A DNA stretch of 64,000 bases. Source: Shewanella sp. c952 (lineage in GTDB: Bacteria > Pseudomonadota > Gammaproteobacteria > Enterobacterales > Shewanellaceae). The position numbers and the translations under genes were made by a program. Each line of letters opens with the position of its first letter. The first letter of the stretch is position 1. This document shows, piece after piece, positions 29,014-37,822 of this stretch. The stretch is taken from NCBI RefSeq assembly GCF_019654975.1, contig NZ_BPEW01000007.1, positions 107,783 through 171,782 of the forward strand, read 5' to 3'. The notes under the pieces are model-generated. The model ran no database searches. It was given only the letters and a program-made list of their open reading frames with translations, and had not been told where the DNA came from.

Positions 29014-29343
29014 TTGATATGTGCACATTGTTCTAAGTCTTTCGCAATCGATAAAATAGTCAACCAAAGGGGAAAAGGCTTGAGTGGAGAGATCCAATGT
29101 CCACTTTGTGACGCATGGTTAGGAAAAAGTGCACCCATGGCGCGAGTAAAAATGGCAGGTTTCTATATTGGATTTATGGCAATCGTATGGGGGTATTTCG
29201 ACGAAAGTGTTCGCAATATCTGTATTCCGGTAGCGATATTTGCGGTGATGTTACTGCTTGTGAGTCATATGATGGATCATATGAAGGTCACCGAAAGGCC
29301 GGAGCAAAAAGATAACAGCGAAGAGCGGCAGAAGTATCGTTAG
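29014..29343 (+). CDS. small zinc-ribbon membrane protein
   Basis: A 109-residue protein starting with TTG (GAGAG upstream). The N-terminus has two CxxC knuckles (CAHC and CPLC), a zinc-ribbon as found in MJ0042-type domains. Two membrane helices follow (about 49-63 and 69-87), and the C-terminus is charged. Function unknown; it may sense or bind a ligand at the membrane. A weak hairpin (29374-29403) lies downstream. Confidence 0.6.
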   Translation: MICAHCSKSFAIDKIVNQRGKGLSGEIQCPLCDAWLGKSAPMARVKMAGFYIGFMAIVWGYFDESVRNICIPVAIFAVMLLLVSHMMDHMKVTERPEQKDNSEERQKYR

Positions 29344-29373
29344 TTGTTATCGGCAGTTTTAATTAGCGATAGG

Positions 29374-29403
29374 GTTAGCACTAGATCTGATTCGAGTGCT
29401 AAC
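29374..29403 (+). terminator. possible weak terminator hairpin
   Basis: Perfect 9-bp inverted repeat gttagcact / agtgctaac with a 12-base loop but no T-run. It may be a weak terminator of the zinc-ribbon gene or an operator. Confidence 0.35.
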
Positions 29404-29425
29404 TCATCAATATGTTGGCAGTGAA

Positions 29426-29551
29426 TTAGTCGATAACTTGCACTTGTGCTTCAAGTGCAGCTTCGACGTAATAAATTCCGCCAAGTACCACAATAAAAAA
29501 TAGCGACGTCAAAATAAGAAATTTTAAGTTTGAGCGAAGAAGTTCAAGCAT
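29426..29551 (-). CDS. 41-residue single-helix membrane protein
   Basis: A short reading frame missed by length cut-offs: ATG 29551 to TAA 29426, sequence beginning MLELLRSNLKFLILTSLFF. It has one strong membrane helix (about 10-28) preceded by basic residues and followed by an acidic tail, the pattern of a type II single-pass mini-protein. AAGG lies about ten bases before the ATG. No family known to me; coding status rests on composition and the ribosome site. Confidence 0.5.
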   Translation of the reverse strand: MLELLRSNLKFLILTSLFFIVVLGGIYYVEAALEAQVQVID

Positions 29552-29774
29552 AGTATTTGCGCCTTATTAATAAATAAACTCTTGTTTCATATCACTATGA
29601 ATGCATTTTATAGCAGTCATATTAGCTGTATGAGCTTAAGACAGTATTAATTTTCATTCAAGTTTTAGTGATATACATCACAAACACTTTGTAACGTTTT
29701 ATGTTCCTGAAGGCTTGACTTCAACCTTGAAGTTAATAGAATTGGCGGGTTTTATAATAAACAAGGTTAACACT

Positions 29775-30065
29775 TTGATTCAACTGAGTAGCGTAAAGCA
29801 GAAACTCGCAATAGGGCTTATTGCCGTATTCTTGTGCCTGTCATTTGCAGCGTCCGCTCATGATCTGAGTCATTTGGATGATGGCGCTCAAAACCATTGT
29901 ACTCTGTGTTATCACCAACACCATGTCAATAAGCTGCTACCTAGCTTTGAATTACATATTGCGGTAGAACGCCAGTTTATTGAGAGCCAAGAGTACATCC
30001 TACCTGTTTTTAATTCACGTCATGTGAATTTCTTCAATAGCCGCGCTCCTCCTTTTACAGTCTAG
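29775..30065 (+). CDS. His/Cys-containing small secreted protein of a metal-uptake cluster
   Basis: A 96-residue protein. TTG 29775 is preferred over TTG 29715 because AAGG precedes it by eight bases and it then begins with a clean signal peptide ending at ASAH (about 28). The mature part has HDLSHLDDGAQNHC, CTLCYHQHH and later His, a potential metal-binding set, and ends in APPFTV. It resembles small DUF2607/DUF2946-like proteins that precede metal-related outer membrane proteins. It is the first gene of the zinc-type cluster that follows. Confidence 0.65.
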   Translation: MIQLSSVKQKLAIGLIAVFLCLSFAASAHDLSHLDDGAQNHCTLCYHQHHVNKLLPSFELHIAVERQFIESQEYILPVFNSRHVNFFNSRAPPFTV

Positions 30066-30145
30066 TAATTCAAAACAAATAACTAAAAAATTAAATTAAG
30101 TATTCCTATTGGGAAGACTTTGCTTAGCTGTATTTCGGAGACAAA

Positions 30146-31342
30146 ATGACTATTTCTACTATGCGCCTAACTGGTGTAGCTGCTGCATGTGCGCTTTTTT
30201 CAATCAACGCTTATGCGGAAGATTCAAGCTTAACTAACCCTGCAATAAGTGCAGTTTTAGATGGTTACTATCAAAACACTGAACGCCCTATGAGCGAGCG
30301 GGCTGAAGGTTTTGGCCTCGGTCACACTGAAGTTGCGATGAGTGCCAATATCGATGATATGTTCTACGGTAAGCTTACCGCAGTCATTGAGGTGCATGAT
30401 GGTGAGACTGAGCTAGGCCTTGAAGAAGCGTTCATTCAAACAATGGCAATGCCTTATGGCCTTTCGATGAGAGCGGGTCGTTTCTTATCAGACATTGGCT
30501 ACTTGAATAACCAACATGTACATACTGATGCATTCTCAGACAGACCAGCAGCGTACCGCGCCTTCCTAGGTAGCCATTATTTTGATGACGGTCTGCGGGT
30601 GAGTTATGTCGCACCGACGGACCTATATTGGACTATGGGAGCTGAGGCTTTTAAAGGCGACAGCATGCAAGCCGAGGATGAGCATGGTGAACGAGATTAT
30701 AAAACCATTGGTGTTTATACCGCATTCACTAAGATTGGTGGCGATGCAGGTGTTAACGGTTCATGGCAGGCGGGTTTAAGCTATTTACGTAATGAAAATG
30801 GCCGTATGACAGCTGAAGAACATGATGATCACGATGATCATGTCGCCGTTCAAGAAGAGCATGATCATAGTCATAGCGCACAGTACACCGGTGAAAACAC
30901 CTATGTGGCAGATTTTGTCTACAAATGGGCACCTAATGGTAACTACAAATATCAGCACCTTACTCTAAGTGGGGAATACTTTAGAGTGACTGATTTTAAA
31001 CCATTAGAAGAAGAGCATGATGAACATGATGCTCATGGTGATGAAGGTAAAGATTACCAAGATGGTTGGTACCTAAGCGGTGTCTATCAGTTCTCGCCTA
31101 AGTGGTCAGCAGGTGTACGTTATGGTCAGGTAGATACTCAATTGATGCATGATGACCATTTTGACGCGCAAAAACTGAAAGAAACTGAGGTCAGCTTAGC
31201 ATGGCATCACAGTCATTTCTCAACGGTACGTTTGCAGTATACCAACCAACAAGGTACTAACTTTGAAGGTATAGAAGATGATAACGTTATTACTCTTCAA
31301 TATGTTATGACTCTGGGGGCTCACGGTGCGCATCAATTCTAA
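30146..31342 (+). CDS. His-rich outer membrane protein, probable metal-uptake porin
   Basis: A 398-residue secreted beta-barrel protein with a signal peptide ending at AYA (about 24). Many amphipathic strands lie between residues 30 and 398, and the last residue is Phe, as in many outer membrane proteins. Two loops are very rich in His, Asp and Glu (EEHDDHDDHVAVQEEHDHSHS about 225-245, and EEEHDEHDAHGDEG about 285-300), suitable for collecting zinc. Followed by the binding-protein gene, whose start overlaps its end by 17 bp. It probably moves metal through the outer membrane; zinc is inferred from the neighbours. Confidence 0.8.
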   Translation: MTISTMRLTGVAAACALFSINAYAEDSSLTNPAISAVLDGYYQNTERPMSERAEGFGLGHTEVAMSANIDDMFYGKLTAVIEVHDGETELGLEEAFIQTMAMPYGLSMRAGRFLSDIGYLNNQHVHTDAFSDRPAAYRAFLGSHYFDDGLRVSYVAPTDLYWTMGAEAFKGDSMQAEDEHGERDYKTIGVYTAFTKIGGDAGVNGSWQAGLSYLRNENGRMTAEEHDDHDDHVAVQEEHDHSHSAQYTGENTYVADFVYKWAPNGNYKYQHLTLSGEYFRVTDFKPLEEEHDEHDAHGDEGKDYQDGWYLSGVYQFSPKWSAGVRYGQVDTQLMHDDHFDAQKLKETEVSLAWHHSHFSTVRLQYTNQQGTNFEGIEDDNVITLQYVMTLGAHGAHQF

Positions 31343-32249
31343 GCAGTTTTTAACTGGAGGACTAAAAGCCCTCACATTAACGTTAGCATTGGGAACGGCA
31401 AACACTGCTGTCGCAGGGCTTAATATTTTTGCTTGTGAGCCTGAGTATGCGGCGTTAGCAAAGGAGCTCGCTCCAGATGCGCGGATCTATTCGGCCACAA
31501 CGGCGATGCAAGATCCTCATCAGGTGCAGGCAAGACCTAGCCTGATCGCAAAAATGCGTCAAGCTGATTTAGCGGTGTGTGCAGGAGCTGATTTAGAGAT
31601 TGGCTGGCTGCCAATGCTACAGATGAAATCGGCCAACGCCAAAGTACGCTCAACTGATCAAGGGTTATTCTTTGCTGCTGAGCAAATTGACACTCTCGAT
31701 CAGATGAGTTCTGTCGACCGTTCAATGGGAGATGTTCACGCTAAAGGTAACCCACATCTGCAGTTCGACCCAAGACGTTTGCTGGGCGTTGCAGAAGCAC
31801 TAACACAGAAGCTAGCTCAAATTGATGCAGATTCTGCTGCTGAGTATAAAGCTAACTTTGCTAGTTTTAGTGAACGTTGGAACCAAGCTATTCCTCGTTG
31901 GGAAGAGAAAGCTAAACCATTACAGGGTAAGAAGGTTATTGCTTATCACTCAAGCTTTAAGTACTTGTATAACTGGTTAGGCTTGGAACAAGTTGCCGAT
32001 CTTGAGCCAAAACCAGGTATTCCGCCCAGTAGCTCTCATCTAGCAGGTTTGTTAAATCGTGCTAAGCAGGGCGATATTTTAGCTATTATCATCGCTTCAT
32101 ATCAAAGTGAACGCGGTGCTGACTGGCTAGGGGAACGTGCTGATCTGCCTGTTATCGTATTGCCAATGTCTGTGGGTGGTAATGATGATAGTGTTGATCT
32201 GTTTAGCTTGTACGATAGTGCAATCGATCTGTTGTTAGCCGCTCAATAG
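31326..32249 (+). CDS. metal ABC transporter substrate-binding protein (ZnuA-like)
   Basis: A 307-residue periplasmic protein. GTG 31326 has GGGG seven bases upstream and overlaps the end of the porin gene, so translation is probably coupled. Signal peptide ends near AVA (about 29). Cluster A-1 solute-binding fold: the first His ligand in MQDPHQVQARP, the second in KGNPHLQFDPR, the third in IAYHSSFKYL, and an acidic ligand in the C-terminal lobe. It lacks the long His-rich loop of classical ZnuA; that role may be taken by the porin loops. Zn or Mn; zinc is more likely here. Confidence 0.87.
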   Translation: MRINSKQFLTGGLKALTLTLALGTANTAVAGLNIFACEPEYAALAKELAPDARIYSATTAMQDPHQVQARPSLIAKMRQADLAVCAGADLEIGWLPMLQMKSANAKVRSTDQGLFFAAEQIDTLDQMSSVDRSMGDVHAKGNPHLQFDPRRLLGVAEALTQKLAQIDADSAAEYKANFASFSERWNQAIPRWEEKAKPLQGKKVIAYHSSFKYLYNWLGLEQVADLEPKPGIPPSSSHLAGLLNRAKQGDILAIIIASYQSERGADWLGERADLPVIVLPMSVGGNDDSVDLFSLYDSAIDLLLAAQ

Positions 32250-32265
32250 TTTTCTATGAGCCCGC

Positions 32266-32299
32266 TGCAGCTGAGTATTGTTGTTAATACTCAGCTGCA
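32266..32299 (+). promoter_or_regulatory. strong intercistronic hairpin between binding protein and permease
   Basis: A perfect 14-bp stem tgcagctgagtatt (32266-32279) / aatactcagctgca (32286-32299) with a six-base loop gttgtt. Only a weak T-run follows, so it may partly terminate or protect the upstream mRNA, giving more binding protein than permease. Confidence 0.65.
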
Positions 32300-32322
32300 A
32301 TTTGATCACCTAACCAGAGTTA

Positions 32323-33114
32323 ATGCTGATGTTTGATCTGGACCTATTATCAATTTTACTGCCTGCTTTCGTCGCCGGAATGTTAGTTTTATCCACCCAT
32401 GTTGTACTTGGGCAGCAAGTGTTAAAGCGTGGCATTATTTTTATCGATCTTGCCATTGCCCAAGTCGCAGCCTTAGGCGCTATTGTGGGCCATATGAATC
32501 ACGATATTGAGGCGCTGCCTTTTTCTCATATCTGGATGCCTGCTCTGTTCGCAATTGCTGGCGCCACTTTCATCGCTTGGCTATCTAAGAGAATGGCTGA
32601 TGAACTCGAAGCTATTATTGGCTGCTTCTACGTACTAGCTGCCGTTGCTGCTATGTTGCTGCTATCGAATGACCCTCATGGGGCTGAGATGCTAAAACAA
32701 CTGATGTCGGGGCAGATCCTTTGGGTCAGTTGGAGTCAGTTGGTGCTACCAGCTATATTATATGCGGCGATTTTATGCTTGCTGCTGATTAAACCTCAGA
32801 TCCTTTCTGGTCGTGCTTTCTACCTGATTTTTGCGATTGTAATAACCCTTTCAGTCGAGCTTGTTGGCGTGTATTTGGTCTTTAGCTCTTTGATTCTTCC
32901 GGCTCTTGCGGTTAATCATTATGCTGGACGATTTAAGATTGGTTGGGCATACCTCGTGGGTCTATTTGGTTATATTGCCGGCTTAGTTCTATCAGCGACA
33001 TTTGACCTGCCTAGTGGCGCAGCAATCGTTGCAACCTTAGCGGTAAGTGCAATCGGCTTTAGACTTATTCTGCATTTTTCGAGTAGGCCGAAAGTTACCG
33101 TAGCTGAGGTCTGA
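32323..33114 (+). CDS. metal ABC transporter permease (ZnuB-like)
   Basis: A 263-residue inner membrane protein with eight or nine hydrophobic segments, of the ABC-3 family. It has the family's DLLSILLPAFVAGMLVLSTHVVLGQQVLKRG start and the IDLAIAQVAALGA segment, where the conserved ALGA part contacts the ATPase. Same operon as the binding protein, 73 bp downstream across a hairpin. No ATPase gene is next to it; the next gene is plsC. The cognate ATPase must be encoded elsewhere or be shared with another metal importer. Confidence 0.87.
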   Translation: MLMFDLDLLSILLPAFVAGMLVLSTHVVLGQQVLKRGIIFIDLAIAQVAALGAIVGHMNHDIEALPFSHIWMPALFAIAGATFIAWLSKRMADELEAIIGCFYVLAAVAAMLLLSNDPHGAEMLKQLMSGQILWVSWSQLVLPAILYAAILCLLLIKPQILSGRAFYLIFAIVITLSVELVGVYLVFSSLILPALAVNHYAGRFKIGWAYLVGLFGYIAGLVLSATFDLPSGAAIVATLAVSAIGFRLILHFSSRPKVTVAEV

Positions 33115-33313
33115 CCTTGAAAGGGTGGGTTATAGGCTAGAATTCGCGATGTTTAATATGTGCGCTAGATTAAAGTTCGCTTAAGTTGCGTGCGCTAAAG
33201 TAACAAGAGTACGTCATTGTATAGGCTTTGTTCAGGCTACATGTGTAAACTAAACATTGAGTCGCCAGAACTTGCTGGCTATACTGGCGCCAATTAAATC
33301 GCGGGAGATTGTA

Positions 33314-34042
33314 GTGCTGTTAATCCTTAGATGTTTGATCTTAGCTGTTATGTTAGTTTTAGCCTTTATTATCGGTGGCTTAGCTTGCGTTTTACGACCA
33401 CGTCACCGTGACAATGTGCATATGTTTGCTAAGATTTTTTCTTGGGCGGCGCCTGTACTCGGCATTAAGGTCATTGTTCGCAACTCTAAAGGCGAAAGTG
33501 AAGAGCCTTGTGTTTTCCTTGCTAATCATCAAAATAATTTCGATATGTTTACTCATACGGCAGCTGTACCTAAAGGTACTGTCAGCTTAGGTAAGAAAAG
33601 CCTTGCTTGGATGCCGCTGTTTGGCCAAATTTACTGGTTGTCAGGTAACATATTGATTGACCGTAAAAATCGCAGTAAAGCGTTTGATACCATGGCTGCG
33701 ACGGCAAGAAAAATCAAAGACAAATGTTTATCAGTTTGGATTTTCCCCGAAGGAACCCGCTCTCGTGGCAAGGGGCTTCTACCTTTTAAAGCGGGTGCTT
33801 TTTACACTGCTATTGCGGCTGGAGTGCCTATGGTACCTGTGTTGGCATCCAACCAAGGTCATATCAAACTAAACCGCTGGAATAATGGCGTGGTTATTAT
33901 TGAAATGATGGAGCCTATCGAAACCAAAGGGTTTGATAAGACACAAGTGAAAGAGCTTTCGAAACGTATTCATACTTTGATGTCGGAAAAGTTGTCACAG
34001 TTGAATCAAGAAGCTTCTGCATTAATGACTAAAGCGGTATAA
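33314..34042 (+). CDS. plsC: 1-acyl-sn-glycerol-3-phosphate acyltransferase
   Basis: A 242-residue enzyme. GTG 33314 is chosen over TTG 33257: GGGAG lies six bases upstream and the length then matches E. coli PlsC. An N-terminal membrane segment is followed by the four acyltransferase blocks: NHQNNFD (His 72, Asp 77), the [10 protein letters not shown] block, FPEGTRSRG and VPMVPV. It adds the second acyl chain to lysophosphatidate, making phosphatidic acid for phospholipid synthesis. Followed 28 bp later by rraB. Confidence 0.93.
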   Translation: MLLILRCLILAVMLVLAFIIGGLACVLRPRHRDNVHMFAKIFSWAAPVLGIKVIVRNSKGESEEPCVFLANHQNNFDMFTHTAAVPKGTVSLGKKSLAWMPLFGQIYWLSGNILIDRKNRSKAFDTMAATARKIKDKCLSVWIFPEGTRSRGKGLLPFKAGAFYTAIAAGVPMVPVLASNQGHIKLNRWNNGVVIIEMMEPIETKGFDKTQVKELSKRIHTLMSEKLSQLNQEASALMTKAV

Positions 34043-34070
34043 TCTTCGCGAAATTTTTGAGGAGCAACTG

Positions 34071-34466
34071 ATGTCTATAGAACGCCTGTTAAACGAACAA
34101 AAAGCTGAGAACCGTGAAATCGTAGAAGCGATCCTTGCTGACGGTTCATTGCCAGATGCTGATTACACCATTGAGCATCACTTCTCATCGACCAATTTTG
34201 ATCGCTTAGAAAAAGCAGCTGTAGACGCCTTCAAATTAGGTTTTGAGGTGAATGATGCAGAAGAGATGGAACTGGAAGATGGTTCGGTGATTATCTGCTT
34301 CGATGCAGTTGCATCTCACAAGCTTGAGGTTGAGTTACTCGACACTGCTTGTGAAAAACTACTACTGTTGGCTAATAAGCAAAAAGTGGATTATGACGGC
34401 TGGGGTACTTACTTCATTGATGAAGACGGTGAAGTCCGTGATGAAGAGGAAGACGAACTGGATTAA
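34071..34466 (+). CDS. rraB: ribonuclease E inhibitor RraB
   Basis: A 131-residue acidic protein of the RraB (YjgD) family: [60 protein letters not shown] and a very acidic C-terminus (DEEEDELD). RraB binds the C-terminal part of RNase E and changes degradosome composition, altering mRNA decay. It has a good ribosome site (GGAG) 28 bp after plsC, so the two are probably cotranscribed, and it ends in a terminator. Confidence 0.93.
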   Translation: MSIERLLNEQKAENREIVEAILADGSLPDADYTIEHHFSSTNFDRLEKAAVDAFKLGFEVNDAEEMELEDGSVIICFDAVASHKLEVELLDTACEKLLLLANKQKVDYDGWGTYFIDEDGEVRDEEEDELD

Positions 34467-34493
34467 GCATCACTGCTAACCAGATTCGAATCA

Positions 34494-34521
34494 AAAATGC
34501 CCATCATTGATGGGCATTTTG
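34494..34521. terminator. bidirectional rho-independent terminator
   Basis: Stem aaaatgcccatca (34494-34506) / tgatgggcatttt (34508-34520) between rraB and the convergent diguanylate cyclase gene. Confidence 0.9.
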
Positions 34522-34543
34522 CTATCTAATGCCAATCAAGTGG

Positions 34544-35524
34544 CTAACTGTTTTTGTGTTGATGGATCGCACAGGAGTTTCGGCCCGATTCTTTGGCTCG
34601 ATATAAGGCTTGATCGGCTAAAGAAAGCCACGCTTCACTGCTCAGTATTTCTGGTTGGATATCGCATATCCCAATACTGATAGTGACTTTAATGATCTGT
34701 TCGTCAAACACGGTTTCTGATTGCTCGACTTTTTTCCGCAATCGTTCTGCAAAAAACAGTGCGTTAGCGGCAGGTGTATTGGCAAGGACAACGCCAAACT
34801 CTTCGCCACCATAGCGGCCTGCACAGTCTGTTTCTCGCAATGATTTATTGATTAGGTGCGAGACGTTTTGAATCACTTTATCGCCCGCCTGATGGCCGTA
34901 GGTGTCGTTTATCACCTTAAAGTTATCAATATCGATCATTACCAAGGTCGTCTCATCGCCGTAGCGACTATTGCGGTCGAACTCTTTTTGCATGCAAAGC
35001 TGCCAATGACGTCGGTTGTAAAGCTGAGTTAAGCCATCGATTTGACTTAAAACCTCAAGGCTTTCATTAACGGCTTTCAGCTGCAACTTGTTAATGGCGA
35101 CATCAGTAACATCGTAGACAATCATACTCAAGTGAGTGACTTCACCTGTCAGCGATGAAAGCGGTAGCAAAGTGACATTTTGGTACATGAAGTCAGCACG
35201 ACCGGTAATCGGACGATAGTTTTTGAACTGAAAAACAAATGGACGTTGTTCCCAGCTAATAAAGGCGCGATTTTTTAGCTGAAATACTGACTCCATTTTG
35301 TGCTTAAGCCATTTTGAGGGTAGGTACTCAAATTGCTCAAACAGATTTTTACCTTTAATCGAATTGGGTGAGACGCCACTGTGGTTTTCCATGAAACCAT
35401 TCCACAGTTGGATGTTGTAATCCTTATCGAGTACCACTAATCCAACTTCAATGGTTTGTACCATATCAATCAGCCAGTGTAGCTCGTTCATCGCGCTTTG
35501 ATCGTCTGCCATCTTATGATCCAT
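34544..35524 (-). CDS. PAS-GGDEF diguanylate cyclase
   Basis: A 326-residue cytoplasmic protein: PAS domain (about 15-140) and GGDEF domain (about 160-320). The active site is GGEEF (239-243), with a full inhibitory I-site RETD (230-233) five residues before, and metal/substrate residues DIDNFKVINDTYGH. Active c-di-GMP synthesis with product feedback is expected. The ATG lies one base after the stop of the REC-CheC gene, so the two form an operon, and the receiver protein may control or be controlled by the same signal. Confidence 0.92.
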   Translation of the reverse strand: MDHKMADDQSAMNELHWLIDMVQTIEVGLVVLDKDYNIQLWNGFMENHSGVSPNSIKGKNLFEQFEYLPSKWLKHKMESVFQLKNRAFISWEQRPFVFQFKNYRPITGRADFMYQNVTLLPLSSLTGEVTHLSMIVYDVTDVAINKLQLKAVNESLEVLSQIDGLTQLYNRRHWQLCMQKEFDRNSRYGDETTLVMIDIDNFKVINDTYGHQAGDKVIQNVSHLINKSLRETDCAGRYGGEEFGVVLANTPAANALFFAERLRKKVEQSETVFDEQIIKVTISIGICDIQPEILSSEAWLSLADQALYRAKESGRNSCAIHQHKNS

Positions 35525-35525
35525 C

Positions 35526-36521
35526 TTAATCTAGCAAGTAGCCGAGCTTATAATTAAGCGTTGGCAATGAGTCTTCAGTAAATAGCAGCAGTAAATCACA
35601 TTGAATATCATGATCTTCAATTTGATAGTTAATTTCCATTGCTAGGGTGCGTTGCCATTTATCAGAGTTCTCATGGATGAGTTCATTGGCGGTGCAATGT
35701 CGGCCTAATACCACGGGGTGGCTTTGGCTGAATTTCATGTGCAGCTGCTCTGAGATCCCATTGAGAAAGGCACCGATAAGCACATTGCCGGTGTCCATCA
35801 TGACTTCTAACTCAGTGGTTTCATCTTCTGGGTTTTCAAGCTTCATCAGCTTGGCCATATCTTGGAACGAGGAGTCGTGAAATAGCAGTAAAGCTTCACC
35901 TGCTATACCTGCACCGATAAAGCCTTGGCAAAGTGCGGAGACAGTACCGTTTTCCTCTGTCGCTTTTAGCGTCATTGTCAGTTCACTGACTTCGAGCACA
36001 TTAACGTTAGGAATAGGCAGTAACACGAAAACATCGAGTAGTTTTGATAACAAGTCTGCGGCTCGTCCCATTGCGACGTTAGCGACTTCTTGGCAAGCAT
36101 CACGTAGGTCAACCTCAACCATAGGGTTTTCAGTTTGCCCAGTACCAATCGCGAGTTCTAAAATGCCGTACTCTTGCAAGATGTGACTGATTGCGTCAAC
36201 ACTTACTGGCTTTTGAATGAAGTCGAGTGCTCCAAGTACTTTGACCCGTTCGTGAGCTTTTATTTGGATATCACCAGAAACCACAATGACGAGCGCTGGA
36301 AGATCTTCTCTTTGGATCGCTTCAAGGACTTCATATCCATCCATGACAGGCATATTTAAGTCTAAAAAAACAATCTCGCCTTTACCTTCACGGATCGCAT
36401 CGATCCCCTCCGCACCATTTGCGGCATAGGTGAGCTCTACGTCCCACTCTTTTGGAAGTGTCCGTGCCATCTGCTTTCTTGCGAGCGCAGAGTCGTCACA
36501 TATTAGTACAGGAAAGGGCAT
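35526..36521 (-). CDS. response regulator with CheC-like phosphatase domain
   Basis: A 331-residue protein: CheY-like receiver (about 1-125; Asp 9/10, acceptor Asp 54 in FLDLNMPVMDG, Lys in FIQKP) fused to a CheC/CheX-type domain (about 135-330). The CheC domain has the first phosphatase motif E145-x-x-N148 (QEVANVAMG...PIP) and a second in which Glu is Asp (D243-T-G-N246). CheC proteins dephosphorylate CheY-P, so this may act on its own receiver or on a partner. It is first in an operon with a diguanylate cyclase. Confidence 0.88.
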   Translation of the reverse strand: MPFPVLICDDSALARKQMARTLPKEWDVELTYAANGAEGIDAIREGKGEIVFLDLNMPVMDGYEVLEAIQREDLPALVIVVSGDIQIKAHERVKVLGALDFIQKPVSVDAISHILQEYGILELAIGTGQTENPMVEVDLRDACQEVANVAMGRAADLLSKLLDVFVLLPIPNVNVLEVSELTMTLKATEENGTVSALCQGFIGAGIAGEALLLFHDSSFQDMAKLMKLENPEDETTELEVMMDTGNVLIGAFLNGISEQLHMKFSQSHPVVLGRHCTANELIHENSDKWQRTLAMEINYQIEDHDIQCDLLLLFTEDSLPTLNYKLGYLLD

Positions 36522-36904
36522 TATTGTTCTTATATCCTAATGTTCGTGCTCAAGTTAACTATTTTTTGTTATTTTTAAAAGCTAACTGTAAGTTTACTTG
36601 TGTCTATCTGTATGAATTTAATTGATTTAATATAAAATCACAGCGTTACTATTTTGCTTTTATCACGCTAATATTGCAATTGAATTAGTTTCCTAATCGG
36701 ATCACATCAATGTCATAAATGAAGCAATACACAGATCTCGCACCGATAATTATCCTCTATCCTGACAATGATAGAAAGTCGCACTGTATGACATTTTATT
36801 GACGATAGTCAAAAAACAACGCCATGTTATAGGTATTAACGATTTATGCCAAACGTGTTAACTTGCAATCTGGACTGACCAGTAGTGAGTAAAAGGATTT
36901 GAAA
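36522..36904. other. 383-bp AT-rich divergent intergenic region
   Basis: No coding frame or long inverted repeat is seen. It holds the promoters of the REC-CheC operon (-) and the crotonase gene (+); AAAGGA at 36892-36897 is the ribosome site of the latter. Confidence 0.5.
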
Positions 36905-37711
36905 ATGAGCAATAAATTAGTCTCGATACGAAAAGAAGATAATATTGCGTACGTATCTCTGAATCGCCCAGAAAAGTATAATGCTTTGAATTATGAGCTT
37001 TTTAAGCAGATAGACGCCTGCATAACTCAACTCAGAAAGGACAAATCACTAAGGGCCGTTATCTTATTTGGTGAGGGCGGTAGCTTTTGCTCAGGTCTCG
37101 ACGTAAAAAGTGTCAGTAAATCCCCCTTCGATGCTATAAAGCTATTGTTTAAATGGCTTCCTGGTAATGCCAATTTGGCGCAGCGGGTATCAATAGGTTG
37201 GCGACGATTACCTGTACCTGTTATCGCAGTATTGGAAGGGGTCTGTTATGGCGGCGGGATGCAAATTGCGTTAGGTGCTGATTTTAGAATTGCATCTCCT
37301 TCTTGTAAGTTGTCGATAATGGAGGCGCGTTGGGGTCTGGTACCTGATATGGCGGGTTTTGTCGGGCTGAGAGAGCTAATGCCTAGAGATCAAGCGCTTA
37401 AGTTAACAATGACTGCTGATATCCTAACAGCTGAAGCGGCATTATCTTACAATTTACTCACCGCCGTCGAGGTTGAACCTATGGCTGCAGCAACCATATT
37501 CGCTCAACAGCTGATGCAAACATCTCCTGATGCTAATGCGGCCATAAAGCAAAGCATTCAAAAAAGCTGGAGTGCACCTATTAGGCAATTACTGCGCAGA
37601 GAGTCTTGTTATCAAGTGAGATTATTGGCTGGGAAGAATCGAGTTATTGCTGCAATAAGACAGTCTAAGGACTCTCTAAAGGAGTATAGAAATAGACAGT
37701 CTGGTTGGTAA
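36905..37711 (+). CDS. enoyl-CoA hydratase/isomerase (crotonase family)
   Basis: A 268-residue protein. ATG 36905 is chosen over TTG 36899 because AAAGGA lies seven bases upstream. Oxyanion-hole parts GGSFCSGLDVKS and GVCYGGGMQIALGADFRIA are clear, and Glu/Asp candidates lie in SIMEARWGLVPDMAG. Members hydrate or isomerise acyl-CoA; the exact reaction is not predictable here. Single gene, with no fatty-acid genes next to it. Confidence 0.87.
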   Translation: MSNKLVSIRKEDNIAYVSLNRPEKYNALNYELFKQIDACITQLRKDKSLRAVILFGEGGSFCSGLDVKSVSKSPFDAIKLLFKWLPGNANLAQRVSIGWRRLPVPVIAVLEGVCYGGGMQIALGADFRIASPSCKLSIMEARWGLVPDMAGFVGLRELMPRDQALKLTMTADILTAEAALSYNLLTAVEVEPMAAATIFAQQLMQTSPDANAAIKQSIQKSWSAPIRQLLRRESCYQVRLLAGKNRVIAAIRQSKDSLKEYRNRQSGW

Positions 37712-37822
37712 TTGTGATCTATTGTTTAATTTGTGATCGGCTTCACAAATGGCTATGAAGTTTGTGTGGAAGTAAGAGGCATATTTTACACTTTTGCATC
37801 TTATTAAAACTCGTTGGAACAA

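Noticed and set aside
29691..29707. Imperfect palindrome gtaacgttttatgttcc as a Zur box
   Set aside because: Only partly symmetric, and the half-site orientation is not that of known Zur boxes; left as a weak lead only.
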